Shown here piece by piece: positions 34,835 through 46,316 of a stretch of DNA of 64,000 nucleotides. The notes under the pieces are model-generated. The model did no database searches and had not been told where the DNA came from. It saw only the letters and a program-made list of their open reading frames with translations. The position numbers and the translations under genes were made by a program. Position 1 is the stretch's first letter. The number at the start of each line of letters is the position of its first letter. Source of the DNA: Scalesia atractyloides (taxonomy: Eukaryota > Streptophyta > Magnoliopsida > Asterales > Asteraceae); contig CAMTDV010000017.1 in assembly GCA_947069175.1 (NCBI GenBank), positions 52,709,137 through 52,773,136 on the forward strand, written 5' to 3'.

Positions 34835-34847
34835 GGTTCTGATACCA
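34835..34847 (-). other. Primer binding site of element F
   Basis: The minus strand reads TGGTATCAGAACC, initiator-Met type with one change near the end, two bases from the LTR. Confidence 0.9.
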
Positions 34848-34849
34848 CT

Positions 34850-35287
34850 TGTGAGTGTAGGATCGGACCCAACTCGTGAGCTTCTGGTCAGACTTGCTCA
34901 GCTAACAGAGGCGACATTCATTGTTAGCTAATTGAATCAAACAAAGAGCAAGCGTGATGATTACTGTTAAAACGTCTATATCTTGTATTAATCAACTTTG
35001 GAAAGATTACAGATTCGAGCAGGGCTTCTCCTCTTATCAACAAAAACAACATGCTAAACAAACATCCTAAGCCCCCTATTTATAGGCAAGACATGACAGC
35101 ACTAGTGACTCAGGACCAAGGGATTTTCGCACGAAATTTTCGTGCGAAAATCCCCATGAATTTTTGTACGAAAATTCTTGTTACAAACAAAAACTTAACT
35201 TTCAAATCTAAACATTTGACGCTGCGAAACCCTATCTATACAACAGACTCATCCTAGACGTAGGCCATAGACATATGTGCACCAACA
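34850..35287 (-). repeat. 5' LTR of element F
   Basis: 438 bp, TGTGAGTGTAGG to GCACCAACA on the plus strand. The minus-strand TATA box TATAAATA is at 35077-35084. A perfect 35-bp inverted repeat at 35120-35154 has 17-bp arms (GGGATTTTCGCACGAAA and its complement) around one base. Confidence 0.95.
35077..35084 (-). promoter_or_regulatory. TATA box of F 5' LTR
   Basis: Minus-strand TATAAATA in GCCTATAAATAGGGGG. It is decayed in the 3' LTR. Confidence 0.7.
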
Positions 35288-35292
35288 TAAGT
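35288..35292. repeat. Target site duplication of element F (right)
   Basis: TAAGT, matching 13502-13506. Confidence 0.93.
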
Positions 35293-35879
35293 CTAGCATG
35301 CTTCTTATGCGCATTTGACTTTCAGAAGTCAACGGTTTACATATGAACTTTCAACTTAACCTCATATATTCGTGTCATCTTATTAGGCTAACTAATTAAT
35401 GACACTATATACATTTCATACTCATGTTCTAATATATTTACAACCACACGATCACCTAATTATATACACATATACATTCACATTCACATACACATACCTT
35501 CATATGCTACTGTGTTCATTATCTCACATTTGACAACCACATACAAGGTTCGTCTATTTAACATAATCACAACATCATCCTTTACTATAGTAAGGTCATA
35601 TGTTATATATTTAGTACACATTCACTTCTTAATCGCAATCAAGTAATTAATAGAACACATGGCGAGCATCATTCGTTCAAGCACAATGTATAAGCCCCTA
35701 ATGCATAATTTTGACCAAAACATACACTTAACCCGAATTCTTGTAGGAGCTCCATCTAAAGCATATTCTTCAAGTTAGTTTACTATTAGTTACATCATTA
35801 TCATATTTCATTCATATATGTCCAGCCATTACATACAATCTCACATCCTAACTTCACTTAGACATTTCATCATACACTT
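35293..35879. other. AT-rich sequence right of element F
   Basis: Continuation of 12777-13501. No coding frame or recognised repeat. Confidence 0.5.
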
Positions 35880-37013
35880 TGTAACACCTCAATCGCGTAA
35901 TACAACAACACGCCACAAAAATATCGGGGAGTCACGTTACAAATTGCTCAAAACAACTGGTACTAAATTGTTTCAATATTGTTAACATTGTTTTACAATA
36001 CAAAGAATACATGAAATTGTCTTTTGATTAAAGTAGTCTAAGGCCCGGATGCGTTCCTATGTGTAGCATGCTTGAATAATCAATAACCTGAAACATATGT
36101 GAAAAAGACATCAACAGAGAATGTTGGCGAGTACATAGGTTTTGTTGGCCAAATTAATGGCAAAAAGTTTGGTATTGAAATACTTTAACAACTACGAGAG
36201 TTGTCAACTGAAAATGGACTCTTTGAAACCAATAATTGGCAAAAAGGTTTAGCATTGTAATACATTATCTTGATTATGAAACTTGTGACAAAAAGAGTTT
36301 TGTATATGGCAGTATGATTATTACTAGGAAATTTGTATGCCATTGAAAATTGTACTTTGGTCTTTGTTACAACTTTGAAATCGGTCATAAACTTGTGAAA
36401 GTATTATTAGAAATCCAATCAAGGATTTATAATATTACTTTGGATATCCTTCTAAGAATCTAACATTTAAAAATAGAAAGATTCTACAAGGATTTGGATA
36501 TTGAACATTTGAATCAACTGAACACAAAATCCTAAAGTGATTCGGATAACGCTACAAGGGTAATACAATAAGAACACTTGTATATAGGAAGTACAAGCAG
36601 CGTATCCACCATGTTCTTATGGTATTACACTCATTTCGTTATCTAAATCACTACTAATCACATAAACACATAATCATCAACTTGGTCATAAACTTGTACA
36701 CACGCATTAAAGTACACAAAAAATCCAATCAAGGACTTCAATTTATTACTTTAAACATCCCACAAGAATCTAACTATGAAGATAGATAGATACTACAAGG
36801 ATCCGGTTTGGTCACAGTGAATCATAACATACGCATTAAAGTACATAAGAATCCAAACAAGGACTTCAATTTAGCACTTTAAACATTCCACAAGAATCAA
36901 TCTATGAAGATAGATAGATGCTACAAGGATTTGGTTTGGTCACATTGAATCATTGAATGTGATATCTGTGGCGATCCGATCATGTAACAATAACGAACAA
37001 GTTTATCAATTAA
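35880..37013 (-). repeat. LTR fragment V (U5 end of a long LTR)
   Basis: Starts TGTAACACCTCAATCGCG at 35880, a decayed form of the end of X read in reverse. It shares the reverse of the ACATATGTTTCAGG block (36088-36103) and hairpin copy e (36536-36652). It is cut at 37013 where W begins. 36400-36780 matches 9771-10200. Confidence 0.65.
36536..36652 (-). repeat. TATA-loop LTR hairpin, copy e
   Basis: Arms nearly identical to copy c (AGTGATTCGGATAACG to CGTTATCTAAATCACT); the loop has GTATATAGGAAGTA and GCGTATCCACCATG. Confidence 0.75.
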
Positions 37014-38016
37014 TGAAATTTTGTGTTTTATTTATGAGTTTTGTATATTTATCATGACAATTGCATATATTCATTTTTGCACGATTCCAAACTTTAAAAC
37101 AACTTCTGGAAGCGAAATCGCAAACTGTTACGCAAACGTAATCAGTTTAACACGACGTACACTTCGGAACAAGGACACAAGTATAACATACCCTAAATAT
37201 CCTTATATAACTAAATAATAAGTTTTGAAGGATTTGGTATGTCAAAAACAAATTTATTCGATCACATGGACTATTTACGACATACGAAAGTCTGCCGATT
37301 CTCGTAGCGACACACATTCTAGAACAAATTCATAAGCTAAGAATACCTTGAATAACCTTTACATAACTTATAAATAAGTTTTGGAGGGTTCGGTATGGCA
37401 AAAACCTACTTATGCAACTTAAGGGGCTATTTTGCAAATTCTGCGAAACTATGCCTTTTCGCGTATTTCGCTATCTGGAACATGTACGGACATCCAAAAA
37501 AAATTTTAATCATTAAAATATTGTATATTAATGATTGGAATGCAAAAATATCATTCGTTACGCTTTTACGGTCATGCACGTGTTCGTTACGATTTTCGTC
37601 GTAATTAACCGAATACAGCAACCGTACGACCAAACGAACCGACTTCTGAGATCTTTTTAAGCACATTTCAAGTTCCCTATACTTTATTGTCCTAATAAAG
37701 CTTTAAAATGGGGTTAACGGGTGTTAAAAGTGCCAAAACGCGTCAAAAACAAGTTCAGGGGCCATTTCTGCCAATTTTGAAACTTCAGCCCCTGCAAGGG
37801 CCTTACGGACCGTAAGGCAAAACCCCATGCGGTCCTTAAGGGGTCCCCATCTCATCAGAATTGTTGAATCAAGGTGGCAGCTTCTTGTTAATTCCCTTAT
37901 TGACTAAGAAAACGAACTTGCCACCCTCCTCTCTACATCTAACATGTGTATTGACACTAATCCACTTCCGGGATGACTCATGGACAAATGTAATGCTCAT
38001 ACTAATCCAATTTACC

Positions 38017-38024
38017 TATAAATA
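38017..38024 (+). promoter_or_regulatory. TATA box of LTR W
   Basis: TATAAATA in TTTACCTATAAATAGCAGTG, conserved in Z. Confidence 0.6.
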
Positions 38025-39519
38025 GCAGTGGGTTTTAGCCATTTGAACTTTTGCAACCTTCATCCTTGCTCCAATCTGCCATAATCTGAAGTTTGCAACC
38101 ACTTTGGAGCTTTCCACTGAGATTCCTTGGCTGCTCTAAGTATTTGTCTGTATTTCAATCAAGTCTTGTTCAATTCTTGTAGCATAATCGAGCTAAAAAT
38201 CAAACAGTTTGACTTCTGTTTAACTTTCAGTTTTGATCATAAATTTGTCAAAACAAAATCCAATTGAACTTGTTAATGTAGTCATAATCATGATGGTTAT
38301 GGTCCTTAGTGATCATGCCTACTGATTTCCACATTTACTAGTCATTTTGACATGTCAAACTTTTGGTCAATGATGCATAAAATGCGCATTATAGGACGGA
38401 ACATTTTTTCAGGTATCAAAACACTTTGTGTTGATACAAAATCAGTTTTATAAACTTAGTTAGACATGTTTAAAATATCTAACTCGTCACTTTTAGTATG
38501 GTGCTTGTCTAGGATCGTTTGTTGAACGGTTTTGACCACCGCTTTGACTTTTGAGTCTGACCCGTTTGGTTGATCTTTAAAACCAACCAAAAACATATTT
38601 GTGACCATAGTTGCATAAGGAATAACCCTCTGAGGTTATATCTTATGGTCATATCATTTGGTTAGTGTTATGATAATTAGTTGTTATGATCTTCAATAAT
38701 GACCAAAATGCCTTTTTTGCAAATAAATCAACTACAAGTATTTACGCAAATGACGCGATAAAGTGGCTTAAACTACCTTAACGGGTCATAACGGGTCAAA
38801 AGCACATAGGAACCTCTCCAACTCAGAATGTTAACTTTATTAAACCATTTCATATGAGTTCCAATACTCATTTGGTTTATAAGGTCTCATTCTATCCAAA
38901 TCCTCTAATTTCAAGTCCCGATGTTTACATAGTTATCCATTTTTAGGACACACTTGATTTCTCGGATCTTTGAGCTTTGGTTTTTCTTTTGATTCAAGAT
39001 TTCTTTGCAATCCCAAGTGAGTACATAGTTCCCCTCTTTTATGTTTTGCAAAATTTTGGGGTGACTCATATGTGCAAGTTGTTTTCAAGCTTTCAAATTT
39101 CAAATGCTATGGTTTATATTTAACACGAAAATTTCAATAATGTGAATGAACATGTTGGTGCGTTATCTCCATAACAAGAATGACATTCATTAACAATGGC
39201 CAAGCCGACCAGTAGTAAGTTACGGCGCCTAGGACTGACAATCCTGTTACCAAAATTCCCGGGGTTTGTGGGGAAGTTTGGGAAGCGACTGAAACTGTAT
39301 TTGTAACAAATCCTTTGGTGGTTTGTTATACGATTAAGGGGCCCCATGGGTGGTCTCGAACAAGTCAACAAAGGTTTGAATGTATTCACGAAATGACCAA
39401 AAGTTTTCACAGTTAAAACAAGAACGATTGTACGATTAGTTTATAACAAGGAACGATGAACGATGAACGATTGGTTTATAGCAAGGAATGATGGACGATG
39501 AATAATTGGTTTATGATTA

Positions 39520-39635
39520 GTAATTTAGATAACGTGACGGGTGTAATGTGATAAAAGCATGGTGGATATACCGCTGGTAGTTCCTATATATAAGTGCTTT
39601 CATCGTATTACATACCGTGGCCTTATCTAAATTTC
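39520..39635 (+). repeat. TATA-loop LTR hairpin, copy b
   Basis: Left arm GTAATTTAGATAACGTGACG... and right arm ...ATCTAAATTTC. Inner GTAATGTGATAAAAGCA faces TGCTTTCATCGTATTAC with several G-T type pairs. The loop includes CCTATATATAAGTG. Confidence 0.75.
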
Positions 39636-40892
39636 TTGGAACAAATGTTTTCAAACAATGACACGCAATGATTTTCAATTAAAGATATAAACCTTACAAT
39701 GTTTCTTTCAAGATGATTTACTACTCGGATTTACAAAACAAATGTTTTGGTCAAGATTCATGGCTACAAGTCTTTTATAAACTATAACTAACTTGTTTTA
39801 TTTGGTTAGTTATCACTGCAATACCAAATACTTTACGATAACAAGGTTTTGAATTAACGACACTAGTAGTCTGACGAGGTATTGCAATACATATTCAAGG
39901 CCATGAATTCGACACAATCACAAAACCTATGTACTGGCCTGCATTCTTTTATGCTGACTCGTTTTCACATATGTTTCAGGGAACAATGCTTGATGATACT
40001 GATGCATGCTCACGTAGGAATGAACTTGGACTTTAGTGCCTTAAAAACAGAAAGACAATTTCAATGCTTGTTTTTTTTGTTTAGTTTGTTTAAAAGTTCT
40101 ATGACAATATAACAATGTAATCAATGTTTAATATTCAATAAAACGAAACTTCAATTACCATGTGTTGTTGTAACAATTTGTTTGTCACACCCCGAAATAT
40201 CAGAGCTGGCGTGACTGGACTGGTATCTTCATTGCACAGCGGAAGTGTTTAATGCTAAGACTTATATAAAGTTGAACGCCTGCTAGGTACTCGAATTCCA
40301 AATGGGTTCTCCTATTCAAACCGTGCCATAGTTTGATTTTTAAAACCTAAGAAAGAAACATGCGAAAAATCAACATAAAGTTGAGTGAGTTCATAGTTTG
40401 TTTTGTTTCAAATGAATCTTAAAACATTTTAAAATCATGCGATTGAAAATCATGTATTTGAAAATCACGCATTTGAAAACCGGTTTATGAGATCATAGTA
40501 TCTCAAAGCGTTTGAAATGTCATAACTGTCTATCGGTATTAAAATGTTTTCCATTATGTTTGTAAACCGATGCTTGTAACTGTTGTGTTTGTAAATCGGT
40601 AATAAAATCATAGTATGTAGAATGCCCATGGAATCTAAGAATCAATCAGTGGGCAGCGAACCCCCTAACATTATGTACCATAAGTAAATAACCAAACCGA
40701 GACAACTTTGTTCTCAATTGGGCTCACAAAAGCACCCCACGGTTAACAAACTATGAGTGAAGCGTGTCTCAAGCTCAGTAGATCTACACCTTTTGCACCT
40801 TGGTCACTAAGTGATTAATGGTTACCAATGTCATAATCCTACTTACGTACATAGATCTATTGTCATCAAATTCCATAGCTACATACCAAATG

Positions 40893-41000
40893 TCATAATC
40901 TGTGTCGTTGGGCCTAGCCCCTGTTATCTTGTCATCCGTGTTATTGGGCCTAGCCATGTTATCTTGTCATCCGTGTTATTGGGCCTAGCCCATGTTATAA
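40893..41000 (+). repeat. 36-bp tandem repeat with GGGCCTAGCCC cores
   Basis: Three units with GTGTTATTGGGCCTAGCC followed by a TGTTATCTTGTCATC link. GGGCCTAGCCC is nearly self-complementary. The other LTR has the same array at about 47020-47130. Confidence 0.85.
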
Positions 41001-42491
41001 ATTCAAATATGTTTCGAAAACTCGTTATTTATTGTAAAAACTGATATGTTTGGCATAAACTTTTCATAAACCATTTGTGTTAACTGGAATACGTTTGTAA
41101 TATGGTTTAGAAATATATGATTTGTGTTTATCGAAATATTGTGTGCTTTCGCAAAACTTGCATGTCTTTCCACCCCTGAAACATCTATAAAGTAAAACGG
41201 TAAAAAGTGGGGGTTATGAACTCACCTTGACATTCATGTGCAAAGCTAGCTTAGCGTGATTCCTTGATGTCGTTTCCAAGACTTCATTCGCTAGCGTGCA
41301 TTCTATAATATCCCTAACATGGAATATCTATAAGTTTCTAAGTAAGAGCGGTAACTAAACTACGTGTCACCGAGCTCTACCGTATCGTTAATTGTACGAT
41401 TCGACGGTAAGTTGTTAACGTAATGAAAACGATTAAGTTATACTTGATTAGTTCGTTTGTTGTCGGTAATTAATAAGTCTTGGAAAGACTTAGTCCTCGA
41501 GAGGTTTAGAACATGTGAATATTTATATAGAAAATCTATAAATATATCGATATAATCGCGTTAATCGTCCGAGAAGTCGTATGTGTATGTAAAGAATAGT
41601 TATATGAAAATAAAACAATATATAATGACTCGTATTATGTATCGCGTCTTGTATGATAACTTAACAGAACACAGGTGTATGCCGTTTAGGCGTGTGAAAT
41701 AAATATAAGATGTTATATATATTTTATTGAAGAATCATCGAGTCTTTTATGTTTGAAATAAGTATATACCTATGTTTATTCTAATAAAAGAATTGTCGTT
41801 TTGTTTGTCGTTTGGAATAAATACACAAACTATATGTATTTGTATAAATGAAATCGAGTTATCGGCGTTTAAAACAATATAGATAATTATATTGACTTTA
41901 ATAGAAGATTTGTCGAATTCTACCCGTTTAAAATAAATTCAAATAATATTTATCTCACGAAGGTCTTGGAGCTCTAAATTGAAATAAATATAAACAATTT
42001 TAACTATTTTATATAAGTATTGGGTTTCTTTATTTAGTAACTCGTTTGTATCGAAGTGTAATAAACTCGTTTCATACGTTATAAAACGCCGCCAAAATAA
42101 ATATACATATACATTTATTTAATACACATACTTGGATCTCGTTAAACGTCGTCTTTAGGATATAAATACATTTGCATTTACGAATTTTTACGAAAATCGG
42201 GCAGAGTTTCCTCTGTTTTTCGAAGCCGACAATACAAGTTGTCGATGTATTTTCAAAACTCATCACAAATTGTAACAACAATAATTTATATAACTTTCAA
42301 TTGTATTCGAAACGCCAATTACTCATCTCATATATATAGTATATCACTTGTCGGTTCGTTATTAAAATTTAGTCGAAGATATTACTCGTTTTACCAGTCG
42401 TGTCGGTTTGAGCTCGGTCTCGCGTAAACTATTGTTGAAATAAAATAACGAAACTCATGCCGTTAACATTTACCAAGACTTGTGTCGACCG

Positions 42492-42573
42492 TTGACCGGT
42501 TTTGATCGCGTTGACCCGGTTGACCAGGTTTGACTGTCGTTGACTGGGTTGACTTTCGTTGACCGGGTTGACT
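42492..42573 (+). promoter_or_regulatory. Array of eight TTGAC(C/T) motifs at 9-10 bp spacing in LTR B
   Basis: Starts at 42492, 42511, 42520, 42530, 42540, 42549, 42559 and 42568. After the first gap of 19, steps are 9 or 10 bp, about one DNA turn. TTGAC(C/T) is the WRKY W-box core. On the minus strand a TATATATA lies about 150 bp downstream (near 42330). Confidence 0.6.
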
Positions 42574-42579
42574 AACCGA

Positions 42580-43380
42580 CCCGAGCCCCAAATCTGACCC
42601 GTACTGAACCGAAACCCAAATCCCGAGCCTGCACCAAGACCCGACACAATCCGAACCACTTGTTCCTTGTAACCCGAAACGAGACCCGGAACAGAACCAC
42701 CTCCACTGCCACCGCCGATGACCCCGTCACCACATTGTTGACCCAACCGAACCAAGTCTGGCCCGACAACCACTGCTGTGGTTCCACTGTCGTGGTCATC
42801 ACCACCACCACCTCGACACCCCTGAAACCACAAGCAACAGCCGACAATAACGTGGATCTAAAAGATCTTAGAAAAAGATGAGAGGTTAGATGGGGCTTAC
42901 CGGAAAAGAAAAACTCAGACCGAGACTGCCGGAACTCGAAAAATGACACTCCCGTTGTTAAAACGAAAAACCGATGCCGAAATCTTGTTCGGGAGGTGTG
43001 ATTTAGGGGGTTTACCATTGAACCGCCGCGAAAAAACCACCATCGCCACCGCTGCTAGTGGCCTAACGGTTCCGCCGCTGCACCGCCGCCGTGAGCGGAT
43101 ACCACCATCTCCGATCTCTCTCCCCTTGCTCCCTCCCTCCAGGTCTCTCTCTCTCATCGTTCCCGCTCTCTCTCTACGATTTTGAACTGGTGGGTGTCGT
43201 GTATGAAGATGGGGATTTGAAGGTGTGTGTGCGTGGCCAGAGATACGGCCGGAAATCAGCCGGAGACCAAAATCCGGTGACCGGATTTTTAGAGAGAAGA
43301 CAGAGGGTGTGTGGCTGGTTTTTGAGGGTGAGAAGTGAAGAGGTTTAGGGTTTGAGTTCCTTAAATAGCTAGGGTTTAAG
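42580..43380 (-). other. GC-rich gene-leader-like block in LTR B
   Basis: In contrast to the AT-rich rest, this block is GC-rich and on the minus strand reads like a plant gene start: a CTAGCTATTTAAGG TATA-like site near 43365, a CT-rich leader (43100-43170), an ATG frame (MRERDLEGGSKGREIGDGG...) and overlapping frames. No known protein domain is seen and frames overlap, so I regard it as LTR R/leader or captured promoter sequence, not a working gene. Confidence 0.5.
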
Positions 43381-44042
43381 TGGGTTGGGCCCAAGGCCCA
43401 TAAGCGTATTTCTAATCGTTTTCGTGGCCCGATAGCCTTTTCAAGGCCCGTTTCCATACCCAAACGTTGTAAAATGTCATAAATTGTCATATTAGGATAA
43501 AAATGTGTAATATGGTGTCGGAAGTTGACGTTTGACGCGTTTGTTCGTCAGTTGCATTAAAATCGCGGAATCCGCTTCGTGGGTCATTTCTAATCCGTTT
43601 TTCGATCAGATTTCGATTGCGTATATCAAAATTCGATTACAAAACTAAATTTATCATAATAACTCCATTTAGAAGGCAATAAACATGTTTGAGGCCTTCG
43701 TTTCGTTGCCGGTGCGTTGCTGCAGTCGCGTTTTTCGTACACGTAAGCGCTTTGTGCTATTCGAAGCACCGTAATTCCGAGAAACCAAGTTTATATGCAT
43801 AAATTACACGTATAAAATTCGTGTTTGTCTACCTTGTCAGTATTTTGTCCGGTGTCAGTTCGTTGTCGCTTATCGTTCAGCAGTTTTCCCGAAAATCGCC
43901 ATACACGCACTGTAAAGTTAGATAGACGTTCCTAGGCATTTCAAAATCCTAATTAAGTTAATACGTGTCTTAAACACTATTTATTATTGCCTTAAATGTT
44001 TTTATTCGCATAAATAAAAGCCGAAAAGTACCGGTTGTCACA

Positions 44043-46300
44043 TTCTCCCCCTGTTATAGAAATTTTGTCCCCGAAATTTAGACTTCGTTATCTTCTTAAA
44101 GTTTTGTCATGCACATGTAGGTATGAATAATGTCAAGGTAATTGACCACAAGAATGAATCAAGACCTTTCTGTAGTGTATGAGTATAATGACTTACTACG
44201 ACAATAAGAACCAAACGATTCGACTGAGTTTGTTTTCCGAGTTGATGCCAAGTGAACGAGATGTTATGATACAGTCACCAATGTGACTAAGTTTATTGGA
44301 TTCTAACAAAAGAGGAAATCAACCAATGAGATTTCAAATGGACGTTCACAATATGCAAATAAATTCTAGAAACAATAAATGTACTGTAAATAGTACCTCA
44401 TGTTATTTGTTGTATGATTGAAACTCAGAATCAACAAGCTCAAATAGGATAGGACCATGAAAAATGAAAATTGATAAGTTAAATGAAAAGCTCACGTAGT
44501 TTCGCATGAAACAATTGATCATAATTAGCCCAAGCTACAAGTTTATACCAACGCCACAAGGCGTTGTAGTGATTAAAATAATTCAACAATAGCGGTGACC
44601 AAACAAATTCACCGCATTTGCAATAACATAGGAGGTTCAACAAAATAACTCCAAATATTTATTCCAAATGAGTTTCATAGAAATGCGGGTTGATGACAAA
44701 AATAAATAGTAAAATGAATGTCATCGAGTTTGCAAGTGGCGTTGAAATAGTCATTAGAGGTACACCGAAACAAGCCATGAATTTATGTACCATTTTCTTA
44801 ACACACGATTGTATTAAGAATATTCCAAGGTAATAAATCAACAACGGGGATTTAATAACAATTAAATAACAAATAATTAAATCCGTATGTGAAGTGTGGA
44901 GACAAAATCAGCACAAGCTTCAATTTAATGAAAACGCCACCACAAGGTGTCGTAAACAACAAACGATTTAGTGGAGTTGAGGTCAAATGAATATAATATG
45001 GTTCGAAATAAATGAAATGCTTGTTGATATTACTTTGAATATGATGGCCTCAATCCATCATATGGGATCCTTGAATTGAGTGTGTATAATGAGCAAGTTT
45101 AGCCAACTAAACTTGCTTTAGATATCGACCAACAACGATGTATGTATTACAAAGGAAACTTTCGACATGACCATACGAAACCATGTATGTAACTGTTCAA
45201 GCAAATGCTTCAAAGAATTTAGTTGACTCGATATCAGTGAGTCAACTCTTGCAATAATGTAGGTCATCAAGGTTTCAATGCAATAATCAGTATAGCGAAA
45301 ACAATAACTGAGATATTTATAGAACAACCCATTTGATGTGGAGTCCCTGATGGTTTCTACGAATCAAGTTAACCACATGCCAAACAAACAATGCATGCGT
45401 AACGTATGAATTTGTCAAGAAGCTGTAATTGGGTGTCCACTAATCATGTATGAAATTCTCGAAATGAGATGACCATTAGGAAGGCTAGTGGTGCAAAAAA
45501 ATCTACTCACTATATGCAAAGGTCCGAATATTCAACAAAGAATTTAAGACTTGCCTCAAATTTCGTGCAATGACATGGCATTATGTGACATCACTACGAG
45601 ATGTCAATCTTAGCGTACACGCCATTAGGGGATTGGGGAGATGAGAGGACTTGTGTTTTCTGTTGCGATGTCCATAATCATGATTTCCATTAGCTCGTGA
45701 AGTCCTCGTTTGGACGTGCCTTGGCGTGTTTCACACCGCTTGCAGGGCTACGTGACAATAGTGGCATTCTGACCGACAGTCATTCCACTGATGGGATTTG
45801 CATCGCTATTGCATCGTTCATTCATGTTTTCCATAGGCCATGCCCCATATTTCGCGCGTTTTGTATCTCTACATCCATGATGTATATGCTATGTTTCATG
45901 TTTTCATGCACTTCGGCATTCTGTTTTTCGTAGTTTACCTGCTCGGGTTAGTAAAATAGCATAGATAACATAGATAAAATCGTTGCACGAGTTAATAGTC
46001 GCAGTTTCTACGAAATGACCTTTAACGAATTATTGTCATAAGTTAAACAAAGGTCTTATGTGTGTGTTTTCAAAACTTTCAAGTTTTGCTCGGTGTATGC
46101 AATTGTTTCGTGTACTATGTACAGAACACAACAATAATGAATGTTTATAAGTCGATACGTTGAATCATTGTTTTCAGTCACGGTTGGAACTCATGCATGT
46201 GTTCTAGACGTTCTATATGAGTCTTAATAAGCTAATTCCCCAAGGGAAGTGAGGTTAAAGCCTAGGTATCTCTACAGAAACCTAATTCACTGAAACCTAT
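44043..46300 (-). other. Interior of element B, non-coding
   Basis: Begins with minus-strand polypurine CAGGGGGAGAA next to the 3' LTR. No frame with retroelement motifs. Two related words with CGCCACAAGGCG (44551) and CGCCACCACAAGGTG (44936) recur. A less AT-rich stretch at 45590-45960 has a short minus frame (EQVNYEKQNAEVHENMKHSI) that may be a gag relic. Confidence 0.7.
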
Positions 46301-46313
46301 AGCTCTGATACCA
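46301..46313 (-). other. Primer binding site of element B
   Basis: The minus strand reads TGGTATCAGAGCT, three bases from the LTR at 46317. Confidence 0.9.
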
Positions 46314-46316
46314 ATT

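Larger units (their letters stand above)
13507..35287 (-). mobile_element. Copia element F (SIRE/Maximus-like) carrying an extra ORF
   Basis: Minus order: 5' LTR (34850-35287), PBS, leader, gag (34324 to ~30980), pol with protease, integrase, RT and RNase H (30803-28423, then 21119-19983), a ~2 kb spacer, an extra reading frame (17987-14211), polypurine tract and 3' LTR (13507-13943). Element E (21125-28417 plus TSD) splits RT; without it F is ~14.5 kb. Gag and pol are broken by many stops and frameshifts, so F is dead. The IYVDDMIFGSTN RT motif and a long post-pol frame point to SIRE/Maximus. The LTRs differ by about 35 sites (~8%, rough). Confidence 0.93.
37014..40182 (+). repeat. Long LTR W, interrupted near its 3' end by element B
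   Basis: Plus-oriented, starting TGAAATTTTGTGTTTT and collinear with Y (U3) and X (R-U5). It has GTTACGCAAACGTAATCAG at 37128, the CTTACGGACCGTAAGG palindrome near 37800, TATA box TATAAATA at 38017-38024, the CATGCCTACTGATTTCC block and hairpin copy b. By comparison with X about 70 bp are missing at the end, where B inserted. It is the most complete copy of this family here, about 3.2 kb. Confidence 0.75.
40183..44042 (-). repeat. 3' LTR of element B
   Basis: 3860 bp. Plus strand starts TGTCACACCCCGAAATATC and ends CCGGTTGTCACA. The first 1.36 kb matches 46317-47677. It contains a GGGCCTAGCCC repeat (40893-41000), an AT-rich middle, a TTGAC array (42492-42573), and a GC-rich gene-leader-like block (42580-43380). 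Confidence 0.9.

Noticed and set aside
42429..43490. Overlapping frames of 134-191 codons as a host gene
   Set aside because: Frames overlap on the same strand, have no domain, and lie inside an LTR whose ends are visible.
44043..46300. Hidden gene in the interior of B
   Set aside because: All frames are short, overlap at random and lack motifs.
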